Assembly: GCF_024868665.1 (NCBI RefSeq)
Contig: NC_079900.1
Location: forward strand, 1,679,764-1,743,763
Reading direction: 5' to 3'
Origin: Triplophysa rosa
Lineage: Eukaryota; Chordata; Actinopteri; Cypriniformes; Nemacheilidae
Length of the DNA: 64,000 nucleotides
Shown: one piece after another, positions 22,334 to 35,900 of the stretch
Numbering within the stretch: the first letter of the stretch is position 1
How the letters are laid out: each line of letters starts with the position of its first letter
Translations under genes and position numbers: made by a program
Notes under the pieces: generated by a model
The model's database searches: none
What the model was told of the DNA's origin: nothing
What the model saw: only the letters and a program-made list of their open reading frames with translations

Positions 22334-24237
22334 TATTCATATAAATCATAATTATGTTTCTGTGGCTAGAACCTGCAGTTCCTAAAAGGAATTAGTTCAC
22401 TACTCGACGAAAAAACAGTTCAAGTTCATCACTTGTTAGATCATTTTGCACATGCTACCCAAACACCACACGATCAAACAAACCGGTTCAAGTAGACATG
22501 TTTATTTATGCAATAATGATGGTAATAAATATGTCATAATACTCATAATAATCATGATTTCTTTCATGTCAGAATAACAAATAGAAGTTTTGTCAGGAAT
22601 AATACAAGACAAAGAAAAACTGACAACCTCACAGAACTTATGGGGGGGGGGGGGGTGAAGAGAAATGTATTTTTCAATGCATTTCTTATGCTTACAAAAA
22701 TGAGAAAGAGACGGATTTTAAAAATCCTTACAAATAAACCTTATCATTTTAGACCGAAACACAAGGTTCTGGTGGCTGGGGAGGAGGCCTGATATTTACA
22801 AGACAGTAGAGATAGAAAAACAAGTGTTCACCCAGTAAAAGCAGAGAGACGATCTCTTCCTTACATGAGAGTTCTCGCTCATATTTTTATTTCTTTATAC
22901 TTGGTAACATGTTTTGAGTCTAGTAAAGCTATGAGATGAATGCATGTTTGATGCGAGATATTCAGTAGATTCTGTAGAGATTAACCTGAATACAACTTGA
23001 CCAATCCTTTAATAACCGGATGATATGATTAATATGATATTTATTTATATTTATAAAGAAAGCTCATGAGCTCAATTGTCACATATATAGATTGTTAAGT
23101 TGATTTGCATATAAAGGTCTTTGTTCTTGATGTCAACGTGACGAATACAAAATCCTGTTTGCATGATCTCACGTAAGCAGGTTTTCTTGATTTTTTTCGG
23201 TCTTTTTTGTAGCACATGCAGTGTAAATGAACTCATAAACTGATGGTTTTCATTTGACGACTCTGATTCTTCAACGACACAAAAACGTTCTCCGATCGGC
23301 TGACTTTACGCAGTAAGTGCACACTGGTTTTGTAACGTAATGTCTTTTTTAAAAACTATTTTACAATGTTTTTTTTCCTGTACACTTGTTTTAAAGGAGT
23401 GTCATAAATACATTTTTCTATTATTGGGGTACAAATTTATTTCTATAAGCCACTCAACGATTTTATAATAGGACAGTGAAAACGATTACAGTAAAAACTA
23501 ATACAAATCTAAATTAATCTGTTTTTTTGTAGTTGTGTTAAAATGGAAATGTTTGATTTTAAGATCGTGTCTGTCTGCCAATGAGAGAAAAGAACACATT
23601 TGCACCGCCAAACAAAGGTTTAAAACACATTAGATGTTGAACCTTTTTTGGGAACATTGGACCTATTGTGTACCATTTAAATATTAGGGGTACAAAACAT
23701 TTAACTGTACTTTTAAAGGTACACAAAAGGTCCCCATGGTACAATAATGTACCCAAAAATGTTCAACATTATCTTATGTTTGATATACCTGTAAAGGTAC
23801 AAATAAAGAAGCGCAGGGAACCACCCAGAGTCAGAAAAGGAACAATTTTAAACCTTTTTTATGACAGTGTGGGTGTCATAAATCAAGAGATCAGACTCGA
23901 CCTCCAAGAAATCTGATGACACGTGAAACTGATCTCAACGGGTTCTGAAATCTTTGATCAGAGCAATGAGCATGATCAGTTTAAGGAAGATACTGGAAGA
24001 GGCGGGGCTTCAGATAAACCCCGCCCCAATGAGACAATCAAAGCTGTGGGGCAACAGGCCTAAAAATGTAGGGATGGAGTGATGTATTCATTTCAATCAA
24101 AACATGGCCTAAGGTTTCTGTAGGGTAACGTTTACAAGAGAGATTATATATATCATTGAATGTAAAAGTGTATAAATGTGTCAGGCTGGATAATAAAACA
24201 CTATTCAGTTATAAGTGGATTAAAATATAAAAGTGCT

Positions 24238-24278
<41 letters not shown>

Positions 24279-25838
24279 ACACCCCATTATAGATATGTGT
24301 TACGTATGTACAAATACATCTACTGTTACACTCTGGACATCTATGAATACATTCTTCAAAACACGTGGAAGGGAAACATGTTCTTTTGAAAAATTGAAGC
24401 CATTTCCCCAAATAAAACTCTGTGTGTTACACCCCCAAACCCAGAAATACTGCGATACATGTCAGACTGACCCGAGAACAGCTTAACAGTCACTTTGTAA
24501 AACATCATTTGAAGGAAGCATTGGTAAATCTGTGGATATAGCACTATAATAATTCAACGAATACTTCTTCTTCCTTTCTAAGTTAAAGACTATAAATGCA
24601 TCCGTCTAAAACCATTTGGACTGGAAGTACGTCACCTGGTTTGAAGTAAACATGGTTTCACGCTTGAACATGTCACTGGCGGGCAGGTTTGTGTCTTTCA
24701 TTCTCCTGTAAATCAAGAAATGTGTCCATCGAGTGATGCAAGTAAACTGATTTTGTTTTCAAAAGTCGCAATTATTGGTTGTCGGAGGTTCATGTTTTGC
24801 AGTTGTGCGTTTATCAACTGGTACAACAAACCCGCCCTCCTGAGCTTTAACAGCTGGAGAAAAGTGATCAGAAATTGACATCTTCAGTTTGACAAGAAAA
24901 GTCGACCAGGAACGACACAGGAAGTTGGTCGGTAGCGTGGCCGATCAGCAAAGAGTTATGACGTCAGCCACAGGAAGCGAGCGCGGAGCTCCATCCATGT
25001 AGAACCACGATGAATCGACTCGTGAGCCGGTGAGTGACCAATCAGGACGCGACACATGGCTCCGCCCATGCGGAGCGAGGGATTGAGACTCCGCCCACAA
25101 AAAGTAGCTTACTTAGTTTGACCCCTCCCCTTTCATCTGTCCGTCTCTGGTTGGTGGATAATGTTGTGGGCGGGGCCGTAGAGTGAAGAAGATTCCTGCA
25201 CGTTCATGTCAGCGTCAGTTTCCCGTAAACACATGAACCGCTCCGCTTTACTGATGTAAACATATAGAAAAATAAAATGTTTTCCTTTTTCATTCTCGTC
25301 CTTTATGTCGTCCGGTGTATTTTCACACAAACACAATATACACATTCTGTTTCTGTCCTCGAGATGATCCGTGTGTCCTGAAGTCATGACCCGTCTCTGT
25401 ATTTACTGAAGGAAAGAGAAGCACAAACACATGAATATTATAGATTTAAAGACTGTTATTTCACATCAAGTCGGTTTACAGAAAGAAAGAAAGAAAGAAA
25501 GAAGAGAACATTGAAAAGTCATTTTTAATTACATTTATTGTATTTTAGGTTTCTTGTAAAATAACTAAACTTTGATTTTCAAACGCTGGTACTTTAAGCT
25601 CTTTATTTATGTAGATATATTCATGAATTATAATGAACATGAATGTATATATATATATATGTATGTATAATGAATATATAAACATCAAATATCATTTCTC
25701 ATGGGAAAAAAGACCACATCATATACAGTGCAATAGATAAACATATCCAAGAAAAACAGAGAAATAAAAATTGAGTTAAAGAATCATTCTTTTTTTAGAC
25801 GTATAGAGAAACTCCACTATATAGATATTTGAAACAAG

Positions 25839-25871
<33 letters not shown>

Positions 25872-25966
25872 ATACATTTACAAAGAGTCCTTTTTTGCTT
25901 TTTTGTCTTTTCAACTCATAATCTTTTTTTGCTTAGTGTAGTAAACAAGGCGGTCCAGAAGAATTC
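22334..25966. other. Downstream of rbfox3, no gene recognised
   Basis: Contains a poly-G run (22641-22654), a GGTACA-rich block at 23620-23810, CT/CA microsatellites at 24239-24278, a short region with TGACGTCA (24959) and CCAATCAG (25037) near 24950-25080, and AT repeats at 25648-25662 and 25846-25872. Part may be distal 3' UTR of rbfox3, but no polyadenylation site can be fixed. Confidence 0.4.
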
Positions 25967-26238
25967 CCAGCAAACACAGAACGTTCCACTAACGTTAGTT
26001 TTTGGTTCCCTTTTGGTTATTTTTTTGAGAACCAAAAAATAACGTTCTAAGAACGCTCTTTTCCGGTTTTATTTTTGCAACCAGAAAATAACGTTCCCAG
26101 AACGTTGCAGGCTGGGTTTTTTTTTAAATAACCAGAAAATAACGTTCTGGGAACCAAAAACTAACGTTAGGGGAACGTTCTGGGAACCAAAAACTAACGT
26201 TAGGGGAACGTTCTGGGAACCAAAAATTGTTTGCTGGG
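25967..26238. mobile_element. MITE built of AACGTT tandem units
   Basis: Ends CCCAGCAAACA and TGTTTGCTGGG are inverted repeats. The inside is a tandem of about 31-bp units with AACGTTCTGGGAACCAAAAA and ACTAACGTTAGGGG. Units at the right are nearly identical, indicating recent expansion. Confidence 0.75.
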
Positions 26239-27039
26239 TTGAACCCTGAAGAGCAAATAGACGTCAGTCTACAGGACTCACGTGAGATCACTTCAGTCCT
26301 CTGTGCTGACGTAGACTTCACGAGAACTTCAGAATGACATGTGATGCGTTTATATTACTCAAATCAAATAAAATGAGCTGGTTCATGTCTATACGTTTAC
26401 ACCCGTCTGCTGGTTAATGGTACAATATAATGCCATCACATCACTCTTTCAGTGCATCCGTGTTAACATTTCACTCTGCAGGATTAAAAACACGAACGCT
26501 GGAAAAAAACATGTTTTAAACTGGATCCTGAATATTTTCACAACGTTCAGAAAAGATGCGGTGTGTCGACCCTTCACATACACACACAAGCGAGCCCCTT
26601 TAAAAATAATTATATTCAATGAATTCTAATTCTTTCTATATTCAGAGGTTTACGTTCTCCGCTTTGGTTGGTTTGTTTAATATCACAGACATCAAGAGGT
26701 TTATATCGGTACTATAATAAACATTGAGACATCTGAAGAACTAGTGAGTAGTTGAGATCTGTTGTTAGGAATAACATCTCAAGCACACCAGCTTTAAGTG
26801 TAACACTGTAATCTGTCTCTCAACCACAGACAGAATAACAGACGAGCATCTGATCTGAGATCAGTCTTGAAGAGATTTAGTTCATCGGTCTGTTTGTCGT
26901 GAGCGTATGAAACACAACCGTAGAGGATCTTTAGAGAATTTGATGGTTTGCTGAGAAACAAAAAACTACTTTACATGTGTAGTTCAGCTTTTTTGTAGCA
27001 GAAGTCTCAACTCAGTTTTTGCATACCGCCAGAACAATG
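26239..27039. other. No gene recognised
   Basis: Downstream of rbfox3. No exon or repeat borders seen. Confidence 0.4.
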
Positions 27040-27900
27040 AAAAACATACTACAGTATACAAGTATAGTATTTACTACAGTAAAGTGTAGATACTACAGTG
27101 CTATAGTAAATATTATAGTATTTAAATATTAAAGTACGCTACAGTATTTACTACAGTTGATCACTTCACTATAGTCAATACTACAGAATACTGTTGTATA
27201 CATTAAACAAGTGTCGCGTTTACCAGTGTTGGGTGTAACTAGTTACTAAGTAATTAGTTACTGTCATTTAATTACTTTTCTTTTGAAAAAGTAAAGTAAG
27301 GGATTACTCTGTTTTTTCTGTAATTTAATTACAGTTACTTCTGATGTAATTAAACTAAATACTTTGTGTAATATATGTGTGTGCAATAGTGGAATTGACA
27401 TCAAAATTCAAAGTCTAACTTTAAAATGAATGCTTTAATGCATAATTCTCACATTTGTCATACTTTGGTCAGTTAATAAGAGTACTTTATGTAGTTTATT
27501 TTATTTATTTCAATGAATTTAAAGAGCCGTTTCATGTCTATCCTTGAATCACTTAACTTATCAAGGTTGATGTAGGATATAGAAAGTCATTAGTAATAAG
27601 TAATCAAATACTTTTTGGAGAGAGTAATTTGTACAATAATCTATTACACTATTGAATATGTAATTAGTAACTAGTAATTAGTTACTTTTTGAGAGTAATT
27701 TACCCAACACTGGCGATTACTATAGTACACTACAGTATACTACGATTCACTAGTTTACTTTTATAAATGCTATATATACTAAGCATCCTACAATGTTTAC
27801 TAGTCTATCACTTTGATATAGTTTATGCTTAAAATCCTAAAGTGTAGTCATCACTACAGTATACTGCAGTTTACTATAGTAAATACTCATGTGAGGATGA
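27040..27900. mobile_element. ACTACAGTA-rich MITE split by a hAT element
   Basis: Outer parts (27040-27215 and 27721-27890) are runs of TACTACAGTA/TACTATAGTA. The middle (27224-27712) is a separate hAT element, so the outer one is older. Confidence 0.65.
27224..27712. mobile_element. Nested hAT MITE with GTAACTAGTTAC ends
   Basis: Ends CAGTGTTGGGTGTAACTAGT and its complement ATTTACCCAACACTG. Flanked by GCGTTTAC and GCGATTAC, an 8-bp duplication with one mismatch. 489 bp, non-coding. Confidence 0.85.
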
Positions 27901-28843
27901 AGTATTCCTAATGGAACAAATGTGTTTTTACAGCTGTTAACAGGACATGTTAGTGATGAAAAAGAGCTGAAGTCTGTGTGTGAGCATTAGGAAATAAAAC
28001 CTGCATTTCGTAAAAACCGTCGAGGTGCTGGAAACATGAAACAGAATGACAGCAGAAGTGGAAGGACCTTCACGAAGACATGCTGCATTTTTCTGATTCT
28101 CTCCCCCTGTATTTTCACACACACGTTCTCTGAGACAGATCTCTTTCACACGTCTCCTCTCCGTCCTCTTCCTCCTTTAAATCTCATTCTGTATTTGATC
28201 AGAAATTCTGTGTGTGTTAAACCTGCTCGCTGCTTTCAGAGGTAAATCTAAACCATGCGAGGTCCAAACACCCGTCGTGTCCTCTTATCAGTATCATATC
28301 ATGCACAGATGACTTCCTAAACAAACAGTGACGACTTCTTCATACACAAAGTGCCGTTCTACATCAGCGAGGACCGTGTTTTCAGATCTGAGGGTGAATT
28401 TGGAGGTTGCTGGGGTGAACGTGAATTCAGCGACAAGTAAGAGAGGATCCTGAGATATTTCACGTCTAAACGGACACTAGCAGATATATACAGTAGATAA
28501 TAAAGATCGTTTAGTTATATTAATATCAATAATGACGCATTTAGAAACACAAAGTCAAATGTGAGAGACAATCAAACAGCATAGAAATAGAAATATGTAA
28601 ACATTGGCAACATTATAAACAAAAGGTCGTTCATGAGGCGCTTTAATCCGGTGATTTCTCCGTTGATCAGTTCTGTACATGTTCTTCAAAATCAACCGCG
28701 GTCCTCAATCGTCGTCGCCATCGGGTTCGAGAGGATGCGGGTGAGCTGAGGTCGTCGCTGTGACCTGGAAGCATTTTAGATTGAACCAAACTCCAACAAA
28801 GAGTTCGGCGCTTTTTGTTTGTTTGTTTGTTTGCTGTTGTTGT
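27900..28843 (-). other. Probable proximal 3' UTR of rbfox3
   Basis: Sequence immediately downstream of the rbfox3 stop codon with no coding signal. No clear terminal AATAAA could be assigned: the nearest candidates on this strand are near 27486 inside or next to MITE sequence, and at 25602. The 3' end of the transcript is therefore unknown. Confidence 0.5.
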
Positions 28844-28888
28844 TTAGTACGGCGTGAAGCGACTGTGGCCTCCTCTGTACAGGCTAGC
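28844..28888 (-). CDS. rbfox3: rbfox3 terminal coding exon, [18 protein letters not shown]
   Basis: After TGTTGCAG the exon reads [14 protein letters not shown] and stops with TAA at 28846-28844. An RGG-x(n)-F-x-P-Y end is the conserved C-terminal nuclear localisation signal of long Fox isoforms. I saw no exon like the RBFOX1 'NAFAPLTDAKTRSHADDVG' cassette in the preceding intron, so GTM joins directly to ASLYRGG in the frame assembled here. Confidence 0.94.
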   Translation of the reverse strand, partial: ASLYRGGHSRFTPY

Positions 28889-31800
28889 CTGCAACATCAA
28901 AGATGAAAAACGACCAATCAGAGTAAAGTAACCACGGTAACGCCGGCACTCAATTCCATTAAATTTCCTTCCTCTAGCGTTGCAAGCAGCATGGACTTCT
29001 GTGATGTGATTGCGTGCGCATGCACTCGCCAGCGCATCGACATTCAGATTTTGACCCAAACTCTTGTGAAACTTTAATTTACTTTCAGATCAAGGGGTCG
29101 TGCCGCCCATGCGGGAGTCCTGCGAACTATTTGGGTCGCTCATTACCAAGTTGATAACCGGCGATTTTACATCTGCGTGCATTGTGTAGAAACCACACGG
29201 TTCCCTTTGAAAGTATTAGAGAGCGCTGACTAGCACACATCAGATTAATGCACATACAGTTCAAAGACGTTCAGAATTATTCTCTTTAAAGTGGAGTATG
29301 TGGGATAGTCTCTGAGATGCGCACACACGTAGCGCTAAGACCTTCAAGGATCATTCTCGCTCATTTAAGAGAGTCCACTCGCCGACACGACCCGCGTTTG
29401 GGTGGAAGCCGTCCGTGAGATCATGACGCTGAGAAAACCAACAGCGAGATTTTAATGCAACCTCAGAGGAACTCGTTATTAGAAAAAAGAGTTTTAAAAG
29501 AAGCAAAAGTGTGTTTTCCTGAAGGATGAGGGATCATTCAAACGCTCTGTAATTCTGTGGTTTAGATAGGAAATATGGGGGAAATGCTTAAAACAAAGAA
29601 AAACATCGTCCGATGAATTAGGTTTATTTTTCTTTGGCAGATAGTGTTTCTTGTTTAAACTCAATTTTAATCTTTTTTTACTAAAAAATTCCTTAAATAG
29701 CTTAAGTAAATGTATCTTGATTTAAGAATTTCTTGATATTTCTACTTGAAAGTAAGACAAACATACTAAGTGATAAAACAATTTATAGCAGTGTGAGCAG
29801 CATTTTTGTGCTGTTGTTTTCCAGTTCAAATATCTAAATCTTTTTAAATCGAGTCAAATATTTATTTAAGAAGCAAAATGATCTGAAATATTACTTCTTT
29901 TCTGTAAATGTAATCTAAGAGCTATGTCTTCGTTTCTAAAAATAAATCAAATCAAATTATAATAAACATTTTGAATAAGAAACCTTTTCTTACACCCCAT
30001 TGGCAGATATGTTTGCTTGTTTTAAGCAAAAAAAAAAATTGTAATATATTTTTTAAAGTATTTATTTTATTAATATTAATAAAATATATTTTTTATATTA
30101 ATTTTTTTATATTAATAAAATTAATGAAATATTTTTTTTTTTAAAGATATTTATCAGGAAAGCCTGTGTTACGCCTTCGGCTGTTTAGCACATGGCCGTG
30201 TGAACGACCCCTCAGCAGGCCTCCTATGTAGGCAGCAATGCAGCTCGCTAGATTTCTCAAGCACAAACGAGGTCATTTTTCTCAAAGCTGAGGAAGGAAA
30301 TTTGCAGGGAATAAATAAAAATCTTTTAATCAGGTGAATGAAGAGAGTTTCACATAAAACGTCTCAATTAATGAAAGCTTTTAGCTAGCAGCTGCACCGG
30401 GGAACTGTTTATTTCGTCTCGTGAAACGCTGCAGTCATGCCGAGTGCCAAATCAGAGTTAAAGGCCGACAACAAACCATCGCTCTGTTTGTTACGTCACT
30501 TTTGTTGGTCCCACGGCACACCGCTGCAGTACATGCGCCTGTAGTTTTGGAGAGAAAGCGACGCGAAACTCTGATCGGAGCGTTACTGCATTCATCTTTG
30601 ATGTTAGCTGCAAACGCTAGCTAAAAACAGACATTAACACACTGACGTTCACTTGACCGGTAACGTGATGTGGAAAATGCTTTCATCTTTCATCAACTAA
30701 AACAGCACATTTAATTTTTCGGAATAAAAAATAAATGCATTTCTACAACTGTCGAGTTGGAAAGATAGAGAATGTGAAGAATGAATGTGTTGTTGTTGAC
30801 ATGCATGTGTTGTGTTGAGTTTACACTCATCTTACCATGGTACCCACACTGTAAGCGGTTGCAGGACTGATGGTATGATTATATGGATCTGCTGTTGCAT
30901 AGACTCTCCCATAACTGTGGAAAAACAACATATGTGTCATTGTCTTTCATAAGACAGTTTGAACCCCTTGACTTTAATGTACACGCATGCAGTGTCTGAT
31001 AAAACAACTATAAACAACATCATACAATACTCACAATACACAAACAAACTTACACCATTCATACAACACACACACACGGTTTATGGGTCAACGATGTATA
31101 ACCATCACTTCTGAAATATGAATCTCTGATACAGTATGCAGTGGCGTCCCCAGGATTTTTTTAGGGGGTGGCACAAAGGGGTCAGTACAAATCTTAGGGT
31201 GCACATTTCAAAAAATGTATTATGCCTGAATCTAATGGTTAAGAGTTTTGACATTGCCATTAATACTACTGGGAACATGTAAAGTTTTTACTAGTATATC
31301 ATTAATAAATATTACTACTATTATTCTAATATAAAAATAAAAATAAAATTATTTAAAAATCTCATTCTGGTTGGGGGAGCCAATGGGGGGATCGGTGACT
31401 TTTTTGGGGGACCACGGCCCTCCCTGGTCCTCCCTTGGGGGCGCAACTGACAGTATGCTTAAGTGAATCGTATTTTAAAACATTTTTATCAGTTCAATGC
31501 GAAAATATTTATAACTATATAAAATAATAGAACGAAATATGACATGATTACCTGCCAAAACTCAATGAAATGCAAATGCTTTGTTTCTAAACACTTTAAA
31601 TACTATAGATTTGTAAAAAAATAAGTTAAGCTTGTCAAGGAAATGAATTCATCTGAAGATAAATCACGGTCGCACCACATAAGGGAAATAATAAACACTA
31701 AAAATCACATCATTTAAAAGTTGTATCTGCACCACATTCTTAATGTTTGAATAACTGCAATAGATATGATTACTTATTTGTATTTTAAAATTGGCATGTC

Positions 31801-32852
31801 GGAAATCCTTCATTCATCACGTCATTATCGTTTCTGCAACTACAGGCACTTTTAAGTCCTAGCAGTGAAATTTGTGATTTATGTCAAAATTTGTCATATG
31901 ACGCTTTATAAATATAGTCACAGAGTCATCACACACCTTGACAAAAAATATGATCAATGTGATCTAATATGAAATGATGAAGCATTTATAGGTCCAAACA
32001 CCATTTTTGTCCATGTCCCACAACTCTGGTCACAATGTTAAAATACTTCAAATAAGTTAATTGAATTACAATTTGAACTTATTTCAAAAGGAATTGTTTA
32101 ATATACATATTCATTTACAGCATTTTACATTTTTTGTATTATTTACGGTGATTTCTGTTTCTCTTATTTTCTCCTGTAAAGCTGCTTTGGAACAATGCAC
32201 ATTGTTGTATATTGCTATATAAATAAAACTGAATTGAATCATTGTTATGATTTTTTCAAGTAAATGCGCCTGTCCCACACTTTTGAGTCCTTACCGCAAC
32301 AATGAAAAAGGGCTATCTATAGAATCTATATCTATAGAAACAGAATCACACATGAGCACATTGCTGACAGATTAGGCCGCCTCACTACCTCACTCACAAG
32401 ATCCCCAAAATATAAGATAAATATCATCTTATCTGTGTCAGTATTTATTGTGTCCTTACCATACAGTTTAGTAATTCTGTACTGTGAACTACATTTGAAA
32501 AATAAATGTATATCACTGTTTAACTCATGTATATTAAGATGCTAAGAGTCAAAGCTAATGTAGTAGACCTTGCTAGCTGCCAGTTAGCTGCATTATTAGC
32601 AAAAATGTCATTTCCTCAACATGTCTTTACCGCAGCACATTTTCAATGTTTACTGTATATTCAATTACACATATTAAAATCTTAATGACAATTTTGTTGA
32701 CCATTTTTATATGTATTACAGACTAAAATTAAAATTCACAGGGATTGATTTTAAAAAATGTTGGAGAGTCAAAAGTGCCCGTAGTTGCAGAAACACCCAT
32801 ATACATTATGGGGACTTTCCACAGACAGTTTTATATTGTACTGTTTGTTTGT

Positions 32853-32917
<65 letters not shown>

Positions 32918-35900
32918 CACCTGTCACTGTAAGCTGTAGCTGTCGTGGGCTGTGTGTATCTGTACGCTGCATAACCACCCTGTAAACACAAAACACACAC
33001 AAACAATAACACTACACATGTGTCTATCAAACGCGTTCTCTACTTTCAGTATTTCATATATTCAATGACATTCATCTCTGTCTTGGTCATTTCTGACTCG
33101 TGAAACTCAATCACGTTCTTGTGATTTGTATCAGATCAGGACATGCGAGGTGGAGATCAGATCATTTATCTGGCCGTCAGGAGGAAAACATGAGATGTTG
33201 AAATTCTCTCCAGAGTCCAGAACAACACACACACGACACTCATGCATGCTCAGGAGAGACCAGCAGGGGGAGCTGCAGCACACACAAACTCTAATGACGC
33301 CTTCATTACAAGATGCTCTGAATGTAGAAACGTCTGTGCCGCATGAGCGATGGTCGGAGGAGAACACTGAGTGGAGAGAAGAAAAGCTGGGATGATTTTC
33401 GTCAACGCTGTAGGGTTATAGAGACGGGCTGCTGTATCATTAAATTAGAGATGTTCTGCTTTCACACGCTTCAGGACGCCCGAGGCACACGGATGTTCTT
33501 TAACACTATGCTTGAAGGTCCAGATTAGATGGTTTAGGTACATTATTCAAATAAAACAAAGATTTCTCTTTCATAGCCTATAATACCAAATTAGGTTTTG
33601 TTGAGAATTTAACTTTGTCTCAAATATGTTTCTCCTAAAAGTGTTTGTGAGAAATAAATGAAAACAGAGATGCGACGGCAAAACAAAACAAAATGTGAAT
33701 TGCGCATCTCAGATCTTTTGGTCTTGGAGGCAGGATTCCTAAAACTATTTATTACACGGCGCGTTAGAATGCTCGATTCTGATTGGCCAGACATTTGCAG
33801 GTTTCTTACTCCCAGATAACAACCGCTCAAAACTAATAACACACGGTAACCCGGATGCAGCGAATCATTTTGACAGTTTGTTTTTGACAAATTAAATAGA
33901 AATATGTCTTTTAATAACATACATGACATTATATTTAGAAAAGCAATTTAAACCAAATTGCCTGTTGGTGACATTTGAACGTCTTTTCTAACCTTAAAAC
34001 CTAAAGTAAACGTCTCACACTGTCGGGGCTTATTTCTGCGATAACAACCAGCTGCCTGTACATTATCCCTTACTTAACATTCCCATTATACATATTGAAT
34101 TTAGAAAAAACATAGGCCTAAATATTACTTAAAACGAAACGAAAATTGGAAATGTTGCTTAAGCAGTAATATGAAGTTGAGGCACTAAAATAATTTACTA
34201 AAAATAAACAAAAACTAAAAAAAGGAACTAAACTAAAAAGTGAAGTAAAGTAAATTAAACCTATTCAGCAATTTTTAAATAAGTGAATAAATAATAAACT
34301 GACAAATGCACATAATAACAAAATACGATAAACTACAATAAACATGATAACGTAATATCTAAAAATACAAGCAGAATCTAAAACTACAAAAAACAATTAT
34401 AAAACTACAAATGTGCTTGAAAGAAACTGAGTCCATATTAAGATCTCTTACTTTTGATTACAGACTGCTTTGGATTTGTATTCTTGGCCAATCTGATTCT
34501 GAGCACATCGTGAGACATTCGTGTCTTTACTGCATTCATAAAATACACGAGGACTGAGATTTAAACTGAAGTCTCCATTCAATCTCACTGCAGTCTAACA
34601 TCACACACACACACACACACGCACGCACACACACACGCACACACGCACACACGCACTGAAGTGAACTCATAATTCATCACATCAGGTTTGGCAGCGGAAC
34701 TAAACAGCGCGTTTGATAAAGAAGGTGGGACGTGTGAAATCAGGTTAGAGGTGGAGCGGGGAATTCTGAGGTCACGTGACCCCTCCCCTCTGTTCCCGTG
34801 GGGACAGGAAGTGAGGAGGAGCAGCCGTGGCGAACTTCCTGTGGGACTGTGCTGATTGGAGCCCGCGGCTGTGAACGCGAGGGGTAATAAATCAGACTGT
34901 CACCCCCTCTGCCCCAATGCACAGCACATGCCTCTTATCAGGCCTCTGCCAACCGGAGCCAGCGCTTTATCAGCCTAAATATGGCAACAAACCCAACTGC
35001 GCTGAGACGACAAGAGAGATGAGATGAGAATAAGATGAGCTGAGAAGAGGCAAAATCACAAACAAATGGAGAGGCGACGAGACGAGATAAAACAGTGGCA
35101 GCATTTGAGATAACTCGGATTTCAGGTTTTTTCCACTTTCTACCTGGAAATAACTGGAAGAACAGAAGGCAGAGAAAGTCGTGAATGACACGAGGGTGAG
35201 TGAATGACAGAGTTGTCTTTACAGTCCCCCAAAAATTAAAAGTCTGCACACTGTGCTGTCTTTCCAAACCAGACTTTCTTCTGTCCAGTAAACTCAGCAC
35301 TAGATGATGTTGTGATTCTCTAAAAGAGACATTAAAGCCTCAGAACCAGTGGCGGCTGGTCAATAGGGGGCGCCGTCCCACCAAATAATCCAGAGAAGAA
35401 GACTGTTAAACATAATTTCAACATATATTATAAATTGCAAAATGTTTTTTTCACACTAAATTCGTCTGGTAGTTGTGTTGGCATTCATTAAAAGTATTAC
35501 TTAAAATTGTATTTGGTTAATTTCTGTGACAATACATATATATTGTAAGTGTGGGGGCGCCGGACAAATGAGCTCGCGTCTGAATGTATCAATATTGATT
35601 TTGACATGTTTGACCTCACGTGTTTGGACAATTACCAGTGATAAATGATGAGCTTTACTCGCCCTTAAAGTGTTTTCAATGCACGCGAGCAACGTGACAA
35701 TACTATAATCACTATAACCACTTTCATCACTGATGCTATTTGCATTGGTAAGTCATCCCTGTTATTTTTTTTCCGTTTACTGTAACTTTGGTTTTCACAC
35801 TAGTAAACTAGTAAATTGTAATGTGCTGTTATATTTTATAGCTATATATAGATTTTATAAATGTTTTCAGTAGTACTAACTGTAGTTGTTGTGCTTGTAT

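Larger units (their letters stand above)
28889..32920 (-). other. rbfox3 introns around the 79-nt exon, with repeats
   Basis: Apart from the 79-nt exon this holds noncoding DNA. AT-rich DNA at 29630-30130 carries two direct copies of a TTGGCAGATA-type block (29634 and 30000). A hAT MITE lies at 31139-31449. A LINE 3'-end remnant is at about 32090-32240 (CTGCTTTGGAACAATG then a TATATAAATAAAACTGAATTGAA-like tail). UGCAUG is also present at 29019-29024. No further exon was found. Confidence 0.6.

Noticed and set aside
25009..25030. Tiny first coding exon MNRLVS followed by GTGAGT
   Set aside because: An ATG and a donor-like hexamer this close together are common by chance; no downstream exon was found.
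28889..30835. Search for the RBFOX1-type cassette (AFAPLTDAKTRSHADDVG) before the last exon
   Set aside because: No matching frame was seen, and the 79-nt exon already joins the terminal exon in phase.
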